DNA of 64,000 nucleotides from Pseudofrankia inefficax (GCF_000166135.1 NC_014666.1:3224001-3288000), one strand, 5' to 3'; shown: positions 15,811-24,561, counted from the stretch's first letter. Made by a program: numbers and translations. Notes: generated by a model from the sequence alone, not told the origin.

Positions 15811-16653
15811 CTAGCTCAGGAGGGCTTCGGCCAGGCGGGCCTGCCAGGCGGCGGTCTCGCTGGCGGCGGCCTCGGCGGGCAGCCGCAGGCCCAGTACCAC
15901 CTGGTCGGCACCGGCCGCGTGGAACTCGGCGACGCGGGCCACGATCGACTCCAGATCACCCCAGACCGTGATGCCGTCCACGAAGGCGTCGCGCAGCTCG
16001 GTGATGTCCGCGTCGGCGAAGCCCATCCGCGCGAAGTTGGCGCGATAGCCGGGAACCGTGGTGAAGAAGCCGGTCGAGGCGCGGGCGAGCTCCCGGGCCG
16101 CGCCCGGGTCCGCGAGGGGGATGACCGGCACCAGCACCGCCAGGGTCGGCCCGGCACCGAGCAGCGCGCGGGCGCCGGCGACGTAGTCCGGGGTCACCAG
16201 GTACGGGTAGGCGCCGGCCGCGCGGTCGCGGGCCAGGTTGAGCATCCGCGGGCCGAGCGCGGCGAGGATCCGCGCCGACGCGGGCACCACCGGGGCCTCG
16301 GTGTCCAGCGTGTCCAGGTAGGCGTTGAGCGCCGGGAACGGCTTCGGCCCGTGGGCGCCGCCGAGGCCGACGACGAACCGGCCGGGATGGTCCACCTCCA
16401 GCGCCGCGTAGGTCGCGGCGACCTCGGCGGCCGGCACCTGCAGGACCGGCACGATGCCGCTGGCCACCCGCAGGTCGGTGGTGGCGCGGACGATCCCGCT
16501 GATCTGGGCCAGGTTGTTGCCCTGGCCGCCGGGCAGCCAGAGCGTCTGGTAGCCCAGCTCCGCCAGTCTGGTGGCGGCGGCCGTCTGGGCGGCCGGTTCC
16601 GCCGTCGCGTCGAGGCCAAGGCCCGCGATACCGATCGGTCCCGCAATGGTCAT
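15811..16653 (-). CDS. LLM-class (luciferase-like) F420-dependent oxidoreductase
   Basis: A 280-residue TIM-barrel protein of the luciferase-like monooxygenase superfamily, resembling the actinobacterial F420-dependent subgroup. The start IGIAGLGLDATA, then LAELGYQTLWLPGG and RVASGIVPVLQVPA, and a repeat-type FVVGLGGAH are characteristic. ATG 16653 aligns with the domain start; upstream codons are Arg-rich and non-family. These enzymes reduce or oxidise small organic substrates with cofactor F420; the substrate is unknown. It lies divergent from the glycoside hydrolase-like gene. Confidence 0.85.
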   Translation of the reverse strand: MTIAGPIGIAGLGLDATAEPAAQTAAATRLAELGYQTLWLPGGQGNNLAQISGIVRATTDLRVASGIVPVLQVPAAEVAATYAALEVDHPGRFVVGLGGAHGPKPFPALNAYLDTLDTEAPVVPASARILAALGPRMLNLARDRAAGAYPYLVTPDYVAGARALLGAGPTLAVLVPVIPLADPGAARELARASTGFFTTVPGYRANFARMGFADADITELRDAFVDGITVWGDLESIVARVAEFHAAGADQVVLGLRLPAEAAASETAAWQARLAEALLS

Positions 16654-16834
16654 GCCTTGCGGCAACAGGCCCGGCCGGCGCGCTGTTCCCAGCGCGCTGT
16701 TCCCGGCGCGTCGGCCTCGGGGCAGGCGCGCGGGCTCCCGCCGGCCTGTCGGCATGCCATTCCGGCTTCCGCCTCCAGGCTGGTGTTCGTCCCGTGGTCA
16801 GGGTCTGGCCAGCCGGACGGACTAGCCTGGGGCG

Positions 16835-17992
16835 ATGATTACGGACGGGGCGGCGGCGGTGCTGGCGGCGTGCTGGCGGGACGAGTACTGCGTGCCCAAC
16901 CCGGAGGTCTACCCGCACCTGTGGCTCTGGGACTCGTGCTTCCACGCCATCTCCTGGGCGGCGCTCGGCGACCGGCGAGCCTCGGTCGAGCTGGCGTCCT
17001 GCCTGGACGCGCAGCTGCCGAACGGCTTCGTGCCGCACATGCGCTACGCCTCGCCGTCCGAGGGCCGCGGCCCGCTGCCGGACCGCTCCTCGTTCACCCA
17101 GCCGCCGATCTACGCGCACGCCGCGCGGGTGCTGGCCGACCGCGGGCTGCCGGTCGCCGCCGACACGCTGGCCCGGATCGAACGGGCCCTCGACCATCTG
17201 TGGACCCACCGGATGGGCTCGGACGGCCTGCTCTACATCGTCCACCCGTGGGAGTCCGGGTCCGACGACTCACCCCGGTTCGACGACTGGGTCGGGCGCT
17301 CGACCTGGTCGCGCCTCGCGTTCACCATCGTCGACCACCAGCTGGTCGACTCGACCGAGTTCGACGAGCAGGGCGCGGCCCGCTGGTCGCGGGACTTCGT
17401 CGTCGCCCCGGCGGCCTTCAACGCGTTCGCCGCGCACGCCGCGGCGGAGCTCGCCGCGCTCACCGGGGACCCGGCCTGGCGGCGGCGCTCCGGCGAGCTG
17501 GCCGGCGCGATCGACGACGTGCTCTGGGACGCGGACCAGAACCACTGGGTGGACAAGCCGATCGTCGGTGGCGGACCGAGCGCGCTGATTCCGACGCTGG
17601 ACGGGCTGACCCCGCTGCTGGTCACCGCGGACCCGGCGAAGGCGAGGGCGGCGCTGGTACTGGCCGCGGACCCGGCCGGCTACGCGGCCCCGTTCGGCCT
17701 GCGGTTCGTGCCGGCCGGCCACCCCCGCTACTCCCCGGAGCAGTACTGGCGCGGGCCGGCCTGGCCCCAGCTGAACTACATGCTGTACCAGGCGGCCCGC
17801 CGTTGGGAGGCCGCGCCACTCGCCGAGGCGATCGCCGACGCGAGCCGCCGCGCGGCCGTCGCCTCCGGCTTCGCCGAGTACTGGAACCCGGAGACCGGGG
17901 CTGGCCTCGGCGCCCGGCCGCAGGGCTGGGCGGCGCTGGCCGCCACCTACCCGCCGGTCCCGACCCAGGCCGCCCCGGTGGCCGCCAGCTGA
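16835..17992 (+). CDS. GH63/MGH1-like (alpha/alpha)6-barrel glycoside hydrolase
   Basis: A 385-residue soluble enzyme. HLWLWDSCFHAISW (about 29-42) contains the aspartate that acts as general acid in GH63/GH37-like hydrolases. QPPIYAHAAR, YWRGPAWPQLNYM and GFAEYWNPETGAGLGARPQG complete the family pattern, the last providing the catalytic base glutamate. There is no signal peptide, so it acts in the cytoplasm, probably on alpha-glucosides or mannosylglycerate-like osmolytes. It starts at ATG 16835. It has the length of bacterial MGH1-type enzymes. Confidence 0.85.
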   Translation: MITDGAAAVLAACWRDEYCVPNPEVYPHLWLWDSCFHAISWAALGDRRASVELASCLDAQLPNGFVPHMRYASPSEGRGPLPDRSSFTQPPIYAHAARVLADRGLPVAADTLARIERALDHLWTHRMGSDGLLYIVHPWESGSDDSPRFDDWVGRSTWSRLAFTIVDHQLVDSTEFDEQGAARWSRDFVVAPAAFNAFAAHAAAELAALTGDPAWRRRSGELAGAIDDVLWDADQNHWVDKPIVGGGPSALIPTLDGLTPLLVTADPAKARAALVLAADPAGYAAPFGLRFVPAGHPRYSPEQYWRGPAWPQLNYMLYQAARRWEAAPLAEAIADASRRAAVASGFAEYWNPETGAGLGARPQGWAALAATYPPVPTQAAPVAAS

Positions 17993-18003
17993 CGAGACGA
18001 CCG

Positions 18004-18034
18004 TTGACCTCAAGCGCGCTTGAGGTCCTACGGT
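18004..18034 (+). promoter_or_regulatory. SoxR-type operator/promoter with 19-bp spacer
   Basis: CCTCAAGCGCGCTTGAGG matches the SoxR box (CCTCAAG-N4-CTTGAGG) and extends by two bases each side to a perfect 22-bp palindrome (18006-18027). It sits between TTGACC (18004-18009) and TACGGT (18029-18034), a 19-bp spacer, the over-long spacing used by MerR-family activators. Transcription would start just before the ATG at 18041. No soxR gene is in the window. Confidence 0.8.
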
Positions 18035-18040
18035 CGCGGC

Positions 18041-18466
18041 ATGACTTTCACTGATGCCGAGCAGCGGTTCCTGGCCCGCCAGCCCCGCGGGCACCTGTCG
18101 ACGATCGGCCCGGACGGCGTCCCGCAGGTGAAGCCGCTCGGCTTCACCGTCAACGCCGAGCTGGGGACGATCGACATCGCCGGGTTCGCGATGGCGAGCA
18201 GCGCCAAGTACCGCAACGTGCGGGCCAATCCGCTGGTGGCGTTCGTGGTCGACGAGGTGACCGAGCAGACCATGGAGGGCGCGCACTTCCTGGAGATCCG
18301 CGGCGTCGCCGAGACGGTGACGCGGCCGGCCGGCGACGGGCACCTCGCGCCCGAGATCATCCGGATCCATCCCCGCCGCGTCGTCGCCTACAACGTCGAC
18401 CCCGACCGGCCGGGCCTGCACACCCGGGACGTCGCGGCCGAGGAGAGCGCGGCCGCGCGGGCCTGA
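18041..18466 (+). CDS. PPOX-class (split beta-barrel) F420-dependent oxidoreductase
   Basis: A 141-residue split-barrel flavin/F420-binding protein: FLARQPRGHLSTIGPDGVPQ, then KYRNVRANPLVAFVVDE and LEIRGVAETVTRP follow the PPOX-class F420 pattern throughout. Length is standard. ATG 18041 lies only seven bases after the -10, so the mRNA leader is very short or absent. The SoxR-type promoter indicates induction by redox-cycling compounds, which would fit a reductase detoxifying quinones or similar molecules. That functional link is inferred from the operator. Confidence 0.9.
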   Translation: MTFTDAEQRFLARQPRGHLSTIGPDGVPQVKPLGFTVNAELGTIDIAGFAMASSAKYRNVRANPLVAFVVDEVTEQTMEGAHFLEIRGVAETVTRPAGDGHLAPEIIRIHPRRVVAYNVDPDRPGLHTRDVAAEESAAARA

Positions 18467-18486
18467 ACCCCACCCCGCCGGGGTCA
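18464..18486. terminator. Small convergent hairpin containing both stop codons
   Basis: TGA-A-CCCC pairs with GGGG-TCA around an eight-base loop. Each arm contains the stop codon of one of the two convergent genes. The stem is short, so terminator strength is doubtful. Confidence 0.35.
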
Positions 18487-19923
18487 GCGTAGCGGCATCA
18501 CCCGCACGATCCGGACGGACGAGCCGGTGGCGCCCACGGCGGGGAAGGCGACGCTGCCGTCGGGGTAGTCTTTCGCCTCGACGTAGGTGTGGTCCGCCGC
18601 GGCGATGGTGAACGGGGCGCCCACCGCCGCGCCGGTGGTCGAGTCGTACACCTGGGCGGCGGTGGCGGACCCGGACCGCCAGGTCAGGAGCATCCGCGCG
18701 GGGCCGTAGGCGACCAGGTGCGAGTGCTCGGTCCTGTCGGCGGTGACGACCGTGTGGTCGGACGCGCCGGCGGCGAAGTGCTCCAGGCGGGCCTGGCCGC
18801 CGTTGCTCCAGGCGGTCCAGTAGCCCTGGGCGCCCGCGAGCACGAGGTCGCCACCGAACAGGGTCCCGTCACAGGCCCCGGAGGCCACGGTCTGCCCGGT
18901 GCCGGGGCGGGCGATGCGGCAGTTGTTGTCCGTGGCGCAGACCATGGCGAAGTGCCCGGTCCGGGAGTCCCAGGTGATGTGGGAGTCCCAGGCGTGGCTG
19001 CACCCCCAGGCGAAGCTGTCGTGCCCGGGGACCAGGGCGCCGGTGGTGGCGTTCACGACCTGCATCCGGTCGCCCTCGTGGATGTCGACGCAGCCGCCGT
19101 TGGCGACCGTGATCGCGGCCTCGAAGTAGGCGGCGTAGTTGGCGCCGTCGAAGGCCAGGGTGCCGTGGTGGTTGTACCACCAGACGAACAGGGCGCCGGG
19201 GTCGTAACCGCCCAGGCTGGCGCTGAGGTTGGTGACCTGCCGCTCCCAGACCTGCCGGCCCGCGTTGTCGAAGCGGACCATCCACATGGCCCTGGTCGGG
19301 CTGGACGTCCCGCCGCACAGGGTTCCGTTGCCCTGCGGGCCGGGGCGGGTCAGCAGGACCACCACCCCCTGCGCGTCGGCCCGGATGTCCTGCAGGTCGA
19401 CCCCGGCCACGGTGGTGGTGGCGCCGACCAGGTGGTCGTCGCAGTCGAGCCTGCCGAGATGGACCTGGGAGTCCGGGCTCAGCCAGGCCAGCCACGAGCC
19501 CCCGCCAGGCGCAGCGGTGATCGCGGTCGGCAACGGGTCGGTGTCGCCCTGCGGCCCGAAGCTGACCACCTGGGAGCCCAGCGGGACGTCGGTGATCCGC
19601 GTCGTCGGCGCTGTGCCCGCGGCGCGCCCGCAGGCACCGGCCGCCGGCGCGGACGAGGTCGCGGTGCCCGGCGGTGTGGAGGTCACCGGCGCGGTGGCCG
19701 GCGCGGTGGCCGGCGTGGTGGCCCGCGGCGGTGTGGTGGCCGGCGGGAGCGACGGCGAGGCGGACGAGCGGACCGGCGGCGAGCTGGTGGGGGTGCCGAC
19801 CGGGCCGGTACCGCCTCCGCCGGCGGGGAGGCCGCCGGGTGCACAGCCGGCGGCGGTGGCCACGGCGACCGCCAGCAGCGCCAGGGTGCGGGCGGTCCGT
19901 TTCAGCGTCACGGTCAGCTCCAT
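18484..19923 (-). CDS. Large secreted lipoprotein with probable beta-propeller domain
   Basis: A 479-residue lipoprotein: signal peptide with lipobox ending TAAGC27, a Pro/Thr/Ser-rich linker to about residue 95, then a cysteine-containing globular domain. The domain has reiterated strand patterns (GGSWLAWLSPDSQVHLGRL, GYWTAWSNGGQARLEHF, RMLLTWRSGSATAAQVYD) that suggest a beta-propeller, plus several cysteine pairs (DNNCRIARP, SGACDGTLF) likely forming disulfides. No catalytic motif is recognised. Surface display and ligand or polymer binding are possible but unproven. It is convergent with the SoxR-controlled gene. Confidence 0.75.
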   Translation of the reverse strand: MELTVTLKRTARTLALLAVAVATAAGCAPGGLPAGGGGTGPVGTPTSSPPVRSSASPSLPPATTPPRATTPATAPATAPVTSTPPGTATSSAPAAGACGRAAGTAPTTRITDVPLGSQVVSFGPQGDTDPLPTAITAAPGGGSWLAWLSPDSQVHLGRLDCDDHLVGATTTVAGVDLQDIRADAQGVVVLLTRPGPQGNGTLCGGTSSPTRAMWMVRFDNAGRQVWERQVTNLSASLGGYDPGALFVWWYNHHGTLAFDGANYAAYFEAAITVANGGCVDIHEGDRMQVVNATTGALVPGHDSFAWGCSHAWDSHITWDSRTGHFAMVCATDNNCRIARPGTGQTVASGACDGTLFGGDLVLAGAQGYWTAWSNGGQARLEHFAAGASDHTVVTADRTEHSHLVAYGPARMLLTWRSGSATAAQVYDSTTGAAVGAPFTIAAADHTYVEAKDYPDGSVAFPAVGATGSSVRIVRVMPLR

Positions 19924-20460
19924 CGGGTCGAGCCCCCCGATGGGACAGTCGTTCCGCGGCTGTGAATGGTTGCCGAATCACGGAGATTGCTCGGGTTTGG
20001 CAGATATTCGCGTTTTTCGGAGCCTTCAGGGCCCGCCCGAGTCCTACGCCGTGGTCGCCGGTCCGCCCAGTTCGGTGACCAGGGCGTAGGGCCGGGCGGA
20101 CGGCCTCGTCGCGCTGTGCGGTGCGCCGCGGCCGGCCTGCGTGCGCCGCATTGGGTAGAACGACGTTCTCGTGTTTGAGATTCATGGAGTTCGCCTCCAT
20201 GTAGAGCTTGACGTCCTCATTGAATGTTGCGAGCATGCGTCCACTCCCGGCGACGCGCGACGCCGGCAGCCCGCGAGGTGGCCCGGCTGGGCGCCCCGAA
20301 CCCCGTGGCGAGCCCGCCAGCCGGTGCCCGCCGCTGCTTCCGCTGTTCCTTTTCACGACCGCCCGCGCGGCCCTTCTCCGGCCGCGCCGGGTCGGTTCCC
20401 CGACCGCCGTCTCCGGCCTGCTGACCGCGGGCCTGGCCATTCGTAGGCAAGCGAGGGCAC
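19924..20460. other. 537-bp spacer with hairpin and a possible minus-strand peptide start
   Basis: The spacer holds the hairpin at 20043-20090. From 20236 leftwards a minus-strand frame begins MLATFNEDVKLYMEANSMN and continues for about 30 protein-like, relatively AT-rich codons with a GGGAG site before the ATG. It then turns Arg-rich and non-protein-like. This could be a gene remnant or a small peptide gene; no homology is recognised. Confidence 0.35.
20043..20090. terminator. Hairpin, 17-bp arms with two mismatches
   Basis: Arms 20043-20059 and 20074-20090 (CCTACGCCgTGGTCgCC against its complement) enclose a 14-base loop. On the minus strand it lies between the possible peptide start at 20236 and the lipoprotein gene, so it may be a terminator or attenuator. 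Confidence 0.45.
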
Positions 20461-20463
20461 GTG

Positions 20464-21882
20464 ATGAACCTGAGGGTTACGAGAGTCTCGACGGACCGGC
20501 CGGCCCGGCGCACCCGCCACGGGCGCGCCCGGTTATCCGGCGCGGCCCGGTTATCCGGCGCGGCACCGTCGTTCAGCGCGGCACGGTTGTTCAGCGCGGC
20601 ACCGTTGTTCGGCGCGGCACGGCTATCCGGGCTCACCCGGCGGTCGCGCGTCCCGCTCGTCGTGGTCCTCGCCGTGGGTGTGGGACTCGTCGCGGCCTGC
20701 GGCGGCAGCGGCGGGGGCACCGCCACGCCGGCCGCGTCCGCCGGCGCCGCGAGCGCCCTGCTCGGCCCGGTGGCGCGGGCCACGGGCACCCCCGTCAAGA
20801 TCGGCATCATCACCGAGGGCAAGTCGGCGATCTCGGACATGTCCGCGCAGGACACCGTCGCCGACGCCACCGCCAAGTGGCTCAACGAACACCGCTCCGG
20901 GATCGCCGGCCACCCGATCGAGCTGGTGAAGTGCGACGCGCTCGGCGACCCGGGCAAGGCCGCCGACTGCGGCAATCGCCTCGTCGAGGCGAACGTCGCC
21001 GCCGCCGTGTTCGGCGAGACCGCCGTGATGGCCGCCGCCTGGAAGCCGCTGCACGACGCGCACGTCCCGGTGATGCTCTACGCCACCTCGGACGCCGGCC
21101 CGCTGCTCGACAAGGACTCGACGTTCGTGCTGTCCGACCCGACCGCCGGGACGATCGGCATGCCCATCTCCGTGGCCAAGTCGCTCGGCCTGAAGAAGCT
21201 CACCGCGATCGTCATCGACGTGCCCTCGGCGGTCGGGCTGGAGACGACCGTCGCGCCGGCGCAGGCCAAGGCCGCCGGCCTCGACTTCAACCTCGTCCGC
21301 ATCCCGCCGGGCACCGCCGACATGACGCCGCAGCTGCAGCCGGTCGTCGCGGGCGACCCGGGCCTGGTCTTCGTGCTCGGGAACGACTCGTTCTGCATCA
21401 GCGCGTTCAACGGCCTGCGGTCGGCCGGGTTCACCGGCCACATCACCAGCATCGCGCAGTGCGTCACCGACGCCACCCGCAAGGCGGTGCCGGGCAGCCT
21501 GCTCAACGGCATGCAGATCAGCGCCAGCTCGCCGATCGGCCTGGACAACCCGTCCACCCGCCTCTACAAGGCCGTCGTCGCCACGTACTCCAAGGGCGTC
21601 GACACCAGCCAGCAGGGCGGCATGAGCATGTTCAGCGCGCTTGCCGGCTTCCAGACGTCGGTCGCGCGCCTCACCGGGGACATCACGCCGACCAGCGTCC
21701 TGTCGGCGATCAGGTCGATGCCGTCGACCGAACTGCCGGGCGCGGGCGGCCTGACCTTCCAGTGCGATGGCAAGGCCAGCACACTGGCGAGCTCCGTCTG
21801 CACCCGCGGCTCCCTGGTCGCGACCCTGGACGCCAAGGGCCAGCCGCGCAGCTACCAGGTCGTGGGCGCCTCGGCCGGCTGA
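20464..21882 (+). CDS. ABC-transporter-type solute-binding lipoprotein (Peripla_BP_6, branched-chain type)
   Basis: A 472-residue exported binding protein. An unusual N-terminal extension of about 60 residues precedes the signal helix and lipobox (GVGLVAACGG, cysteine near 79). The mature part begins PVKIGIITEGKSAISD, a type-I periplasmic-binding fold, with ELVKCDALGDPGKAADCG and an FGETAVMAA hinge region typical of LivJ/urea-like receptors. Two likely disulfides are visible. No permease or ATPase genes follow; instead an acyl-CoA synthetase does, so it may deliver a carboxylic acid or serve as a receptor. The GTG at 20461 could be the start instead. Confidence 0.85.
   Translation: MNLRVTRVSTDRPARRTRHGRARLSGAARLSGAAPSFSAARLFSAAPLFGAARLSGLTRRSRVPLVVVLAVGVGLVAACGGSGGGTATPAASAGAASALLGPVARATGTPVKIGIITEGKSAISDMSAQDTVADATAKWLNEHRSGIAGHPIELVKCDALGDPGKAADCGNRLVEANVAAAVFGETAVMAAAWKPLHDAHVPVMLYATSDAGPLLDKDSTFVLSDPTAGTIGMPISVAKSLGLKKLTAIVIDVPSAVGLETTVAPAQAKAAGLDFNLVRIPPGTADMTPQLQPVVAGDPGLVFVLGNDSFCISAFNGLRSAGFTGHITSIAQCVTDATRKAVPGSLLNGMQISASSPIGLDNPSTRLYKAVVATYSKGVDTSQQGGMSMFSALAGFQTSVARLTGDITPTSVLSAIRSMPSTELPGAGGLTFQCDGKASTLASSVCTRGSLVATLDAKGQPRSYQVVGASAG
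20528..20635 (+). repeat. 18-bp in-frame tandem repeat in the binding-protein leader
   Basis: Six imperfect copies of an 18-bp unit (CGGTTATCCGGCGCGGCC and variants) encode repeats such as ARLSGA, PSFSAA, RLFSAA and PLFGAA before the signal helix. The period keeps the frame open. Confidence 0.85.
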
Positions 21883-22055
21883 GCCGGCGGGGCGCGCGAG
21901 GTCGGCGCCCTCGACGCCGGCCCGGCTCCGTCCGCGCGAGCAGCGCGGGCGGGCCGGGCCGGGCGGCGCGGGGGCGATTCTCGTGCCCCGGCGGCCGGCA
22001 CGCGGGAACCTGGTGCCTGAACCGGAGCCTGCGCTGGATCTTGGAGGGACGTGCC

Positions 22056-23621
22056 GTGGAATCCGCCTTAGACACCGAGGCCAGCGACACCGCCACGAAG
22101 GCCGACACCGCCACGGAGGCCGACACCGAAGGCTTGGGCGGGCCCGACACCGGTCAGCCCGGCGCCGCCGCGGATGTCAGCCTCGGGCGCCGGATCCGGG
22201 AGCTGGCGGCGGAGGGCTCGGCCGATCCGGTGTACCGGCACATCGCGCTCGACGGCACCGAACCGGCGTTCAGCTGGCCGGAGCTGGACCGTCGGTCCAG
22301 CCAGCTCGCCGCCGCGCTGTCGGCCCGGGGCCTCGGCCACGGCGACCGGCTCGGCCTCGGGCTGCGTAACTCGCCGCGGTTCGTGTTCAGCGTGCTGGCG
22401 GCCTGGAAGCTCGGCGCGGTCCCCGTGCCGGTGCGCTGGGACGTGCCCGACTGGGAGCTCGACCGGCTGCGGGCCGTCATCGAGCCGCGGCTCTACCTGA
22501 GCCCGGCCGACCTCGACTGGATCGACGCGACCGCAGACGACGACCCGCCCGACCTGCCCGACGTCGTCGCCCCGCACGTGAACGGCATCTGCAGCAGCGG
22601 GTCGACCGGAACCCCGAAGATCATCGTCAGTGGCCGCCGCGGCGTCCACGACGAGCGCTTCGCCGGCCCGCTGATGGCGAACTGGCGGCCGGTGCCCCGG
22701 CCGCAGACGGTTCTCGTGCTCGCGCCGATGTACCACATCAACGCCTTCGCCACCCTGTTCAGCCTGCTGTCCGGCGACCGGCTCATCGTGATGGAGAAGT
22801 TCGACGCGGCCCGGGTCGCGGCCGTGATCGAGCGCCACCGCGTCACCACGTTCACCGCGACGCCCACGATGCTGCAGCGGATCGCGGATCTCCCGGGCGT
22901 CGAGCGGCGGGACTTCTCCAGCCTCGACTGGATCCTGCAGGGCGCGGCCCCGATGCCGCCGTCGCTGGTGCACCGCTGGGCCGGCCTGATCGGCGCGGAC
23001 CGGATCGCCATGGCCTACGGGATGACGGAGGGCCTGGGCCTGACCGCCATCCGCGGCGACGAGTGGCTGACCCACGAGGGCAGCGTCGGGCGCGGCCTCG
23101 GCGGCACCGAGCTGCGCGTTCTCGACGTCGACGGCGCCGCGCGGCCCACCGGCGAGATCGGCGAGATCTTCCTGCGCTCCCCGGGCAACGACGGTTACCG
23201 CTATCTGGGCGACGCCCCGCGGCTGCGCACCACCGAGGACGGCTTCCAGACCGCCGGGGACATGGGCTACCTCGACGCCGACGGTTTCCTCTACCTCGTC
23301 GACCGCCGGGTGGACATGATTGTCACCGGCGGAGCCAACGTCTTTCCCGCCGAGGTCGAGAACGCGCTGATAGACCATCCCGGGATCGCCGACGTGGTCG
23401 TCGTCGGGCTGCGCGACCCCGAATGGGGCCGGCGGGTGCACGCCATCGTCGAGCCGGCCGACCCGGCCGACCCGCCGTCCGCGGCGGAGCTCATCGCCTA
23501 CGCGAAGAACCGGCTCGCCCACTACAAGGCCCCGAAGACCGTCGAGTTCGTCGGCGCGATTCCGCGCAGCGAGGCGACAAAGGTCAACCGCGGCGCGCTC
23601 GTCGCCGCGCGGGGCGGCTGA
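22056..23621 (+). CDS. Acyl-CoA synthetase (AMP-binding, FadD/bile-acid-CoA-ligase-like)
   Basis: A 521-residue adenylate-forming ligase from GTG 22056, seven bases after GGAGGG. The AMP-binding P-loop is GICSSGSTGTPK (about 187-198). A5-type AMAYGMTEGLGL, A7-type TAGDMGYLDADGF and A8-type LVDRRVDMIVTGGANVFPAEVE follow in order, and a C-terminal lysine lies in SEATKVNRG. It activates a carboxylic acid to acyl-CoA via acyl-AMP. Size and context (TetR, P450, SDR, crotonases) suggest lipid, steroid or terpenoid acid catabolism, which is inference. The first 35 residues are Thr/Asp/Glu-rich with EASDTATKADTATEADTE repeats. Confidence 0.9.
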   Translation: MESALDTEASDTATKADTATEADTEGLGGPDTGQPGAAADVSLGRRIRELAAEGSADPVYRHIALDGTEPAFSWPELDRRSSQLAAALSARGLGHGDRLGLGLRNSPRFVFSVLAAWKLGAVPVPVRWDVPDWELDRLRAVIEPRLYLSPADLDWIDATADDDPPDLPDVVAPHVNGICSSGSTGTPKIIVSGRRGVHDERFAGPLMANWRPVPRPQTVLVLAPMYHINAFATLFSLLSGDRLIVMEKFDAARVAAVIERHRVTTFTATPTMLQRIADLPGVERRDFSSLDWILQGAAPMPPSLVHRWAGLIGADRIAMAYGMTEGLGLTAIRGDEWLTHEGSVGRGLGGTELRVLDVDGAARPTGEIGEIFLRSPGNDGYRYLGDAPRLRTTEDGFQTAGDMGYLDADGFLYLVDRRVDMIVTGGANVFPAEVENALIDHPGIADVVVVGLRDPEWGRRVHAIVEPADPADPPSAAELIAYAKNRLAHYKAPKTVEFVGAIPRSEATKVNRGALVAARGG

Positions 23622-23679
23622 CGGAACGTCCCAGCGGCGAGGCGAAAAGGTCAACCGCGGCGCGCTCGTCGCGGCGCGG
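23569..23679 (+). repeat. Direct duplication of the 3' end of the acyl-CoA synthetase gene
   Basis: The 44-bp segment 23569-23612, coding the last residues of the ligase, recurs almost identically (one missing base, one substitution) at 23637-23679 after the stop codon. The copy is out of its gene and not translated in that frame. Confidence 0.85.
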
Positions 23680-23806
23680 CCGACGCGACGTCGTCTCCGT
23701 CGCGATGTCCCATCCGTACACGGACAGGCCGCCCCGGCCGGATAGGCGGGGCGATCTGGCCGGACTGGTCGCCGTTTCGGCGGCGGCGAAAGGTAGCGTC
23801 AATGCC

Positions 23807-24514
23807 GTGTCCTGGGCCGAACGCGCCGCCGACCGATCGCCGTCGGTCCAGCGCTCCCGTCTTCGTACCATCCAGCAGGCGAAGCTGATCGTCCAGGCCG
23901 CCCGCCGGCTGGTGAACGAGAAGGGCGACCAGTTCACCACCCAGGAGCTCGCCCGCGAGGCCGGCGTCGCGCTGCAGACCTTCTACCGGCATTTCCCGGG
24001 CAAGGACCAGCTGATGGTCGCGGTCATCGAGGACCTGATCGCGGAGAGCGCCGAGGCCTACGCCGAGGCGGCCAAGGAGCTGCCCGACCCGGTCGCCCGG
24101 CTGCGCTACTACGTCCTCGCGATGCTCTCCGGCCTGGACGCGGCCAGGGGAGCCGGGGCCAGCTCGGGCGGCGCCGACGGCGCGGCCAACGAGGCCGGCC
24201 CGAGGTTCGTCACCGCGCAGCACTGGCGGCTGCACCAGCGTTTCCCCGAGGACATGGCGCACGCGATCCAGCCGATCACCGACCTGATCGCGACCGAGCT
24301 GCGCGCCGGCGAGGCGGCCGGCCTGCTGCACCCGACCGACGTCGACCGTGACGCCGCCCTGGTCACCAAGCTGCTCATGACCGTGTACCACCACCACGCC
24401 TTCGCCCCGTCCGAGCAGCCCATCGACGAGATCGCGGGCCATCTGTGGGCGTTCTGCCTGGCCGCCGTCGGGGGCGCCGCGCCGCCGCGCGAGCCGGCCG
24501 GGCCCGGCGCGTAG
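23807..24514 (+). CDS. TetR-family transcriptional regulator
   Basis: A 235-residue regulator. From GTG 23807 it reads VSWAERAADRSPSVQRSRL, a common start in actinobacterial TetR proteins. The helix-turn-helix is FTTQELAREAGVALQTFYRHFPGKD (about 47-71), followed by an all-helical ligand domain and a disordered tail. An ATG at 23705 would add 34 uncharacteristic residues. It lies just downstream of the acyl-CoA synthetase, in the same direction, and convergent with the P450, so regulation of this lipid cluster is likely. The ligand is probably an acyl-CoA, by analogy. Confidence 0.88.
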   Translation: MSWAERAADRSPSVQRSRLRTIQQAKLIVQAARRLVNEKGDQFTTQELAREAGVALQTFYRHFPGKDQLMVAVIEDLIAESAEAYAEAAKELPDPVARLRYYVLAMLSGLDAARGAGASSGGADGAANEAGPRFVTAQHWRLHQRFPEDMAHAIQPITDLIATELRAGEAAGLLHPTDVDRDAALVTKLLMTVYHHHAFAPSEQPIDEIAGHLWAFCLAAVGGAAPPREPAGPGA

Positions 24515-24526
24515 GAATTCCGCCCA

Positions 24527-24550
24527 CGGCCGGCCGGCGCCGGCCGGCCG
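24527..24550. terminator. 24-bp perfect palindrome between convergent TetR and P450 genes
   Basis: Arms 24527-24538 and 24539-24550 of alternating CGGC/GCCG are perfectly complementary in the 47-bp convergent spacer. It is best read as a bidirectional terminator or a simple GC repeat. Confidence 0.5.
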
Positions 24551-24561
24551 GGCCGGTTGGG

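Noticed and set aside
20208-23621. A continuous 1137-codon plus-strand frame covering the binding-protein region and the acyl-CoA synthetase.
   Set aside because: Only the part from 22056 is protein-like; the rest is the Arg/Gly-rich shadow frame of the binding-protein gene at 20464-21882.
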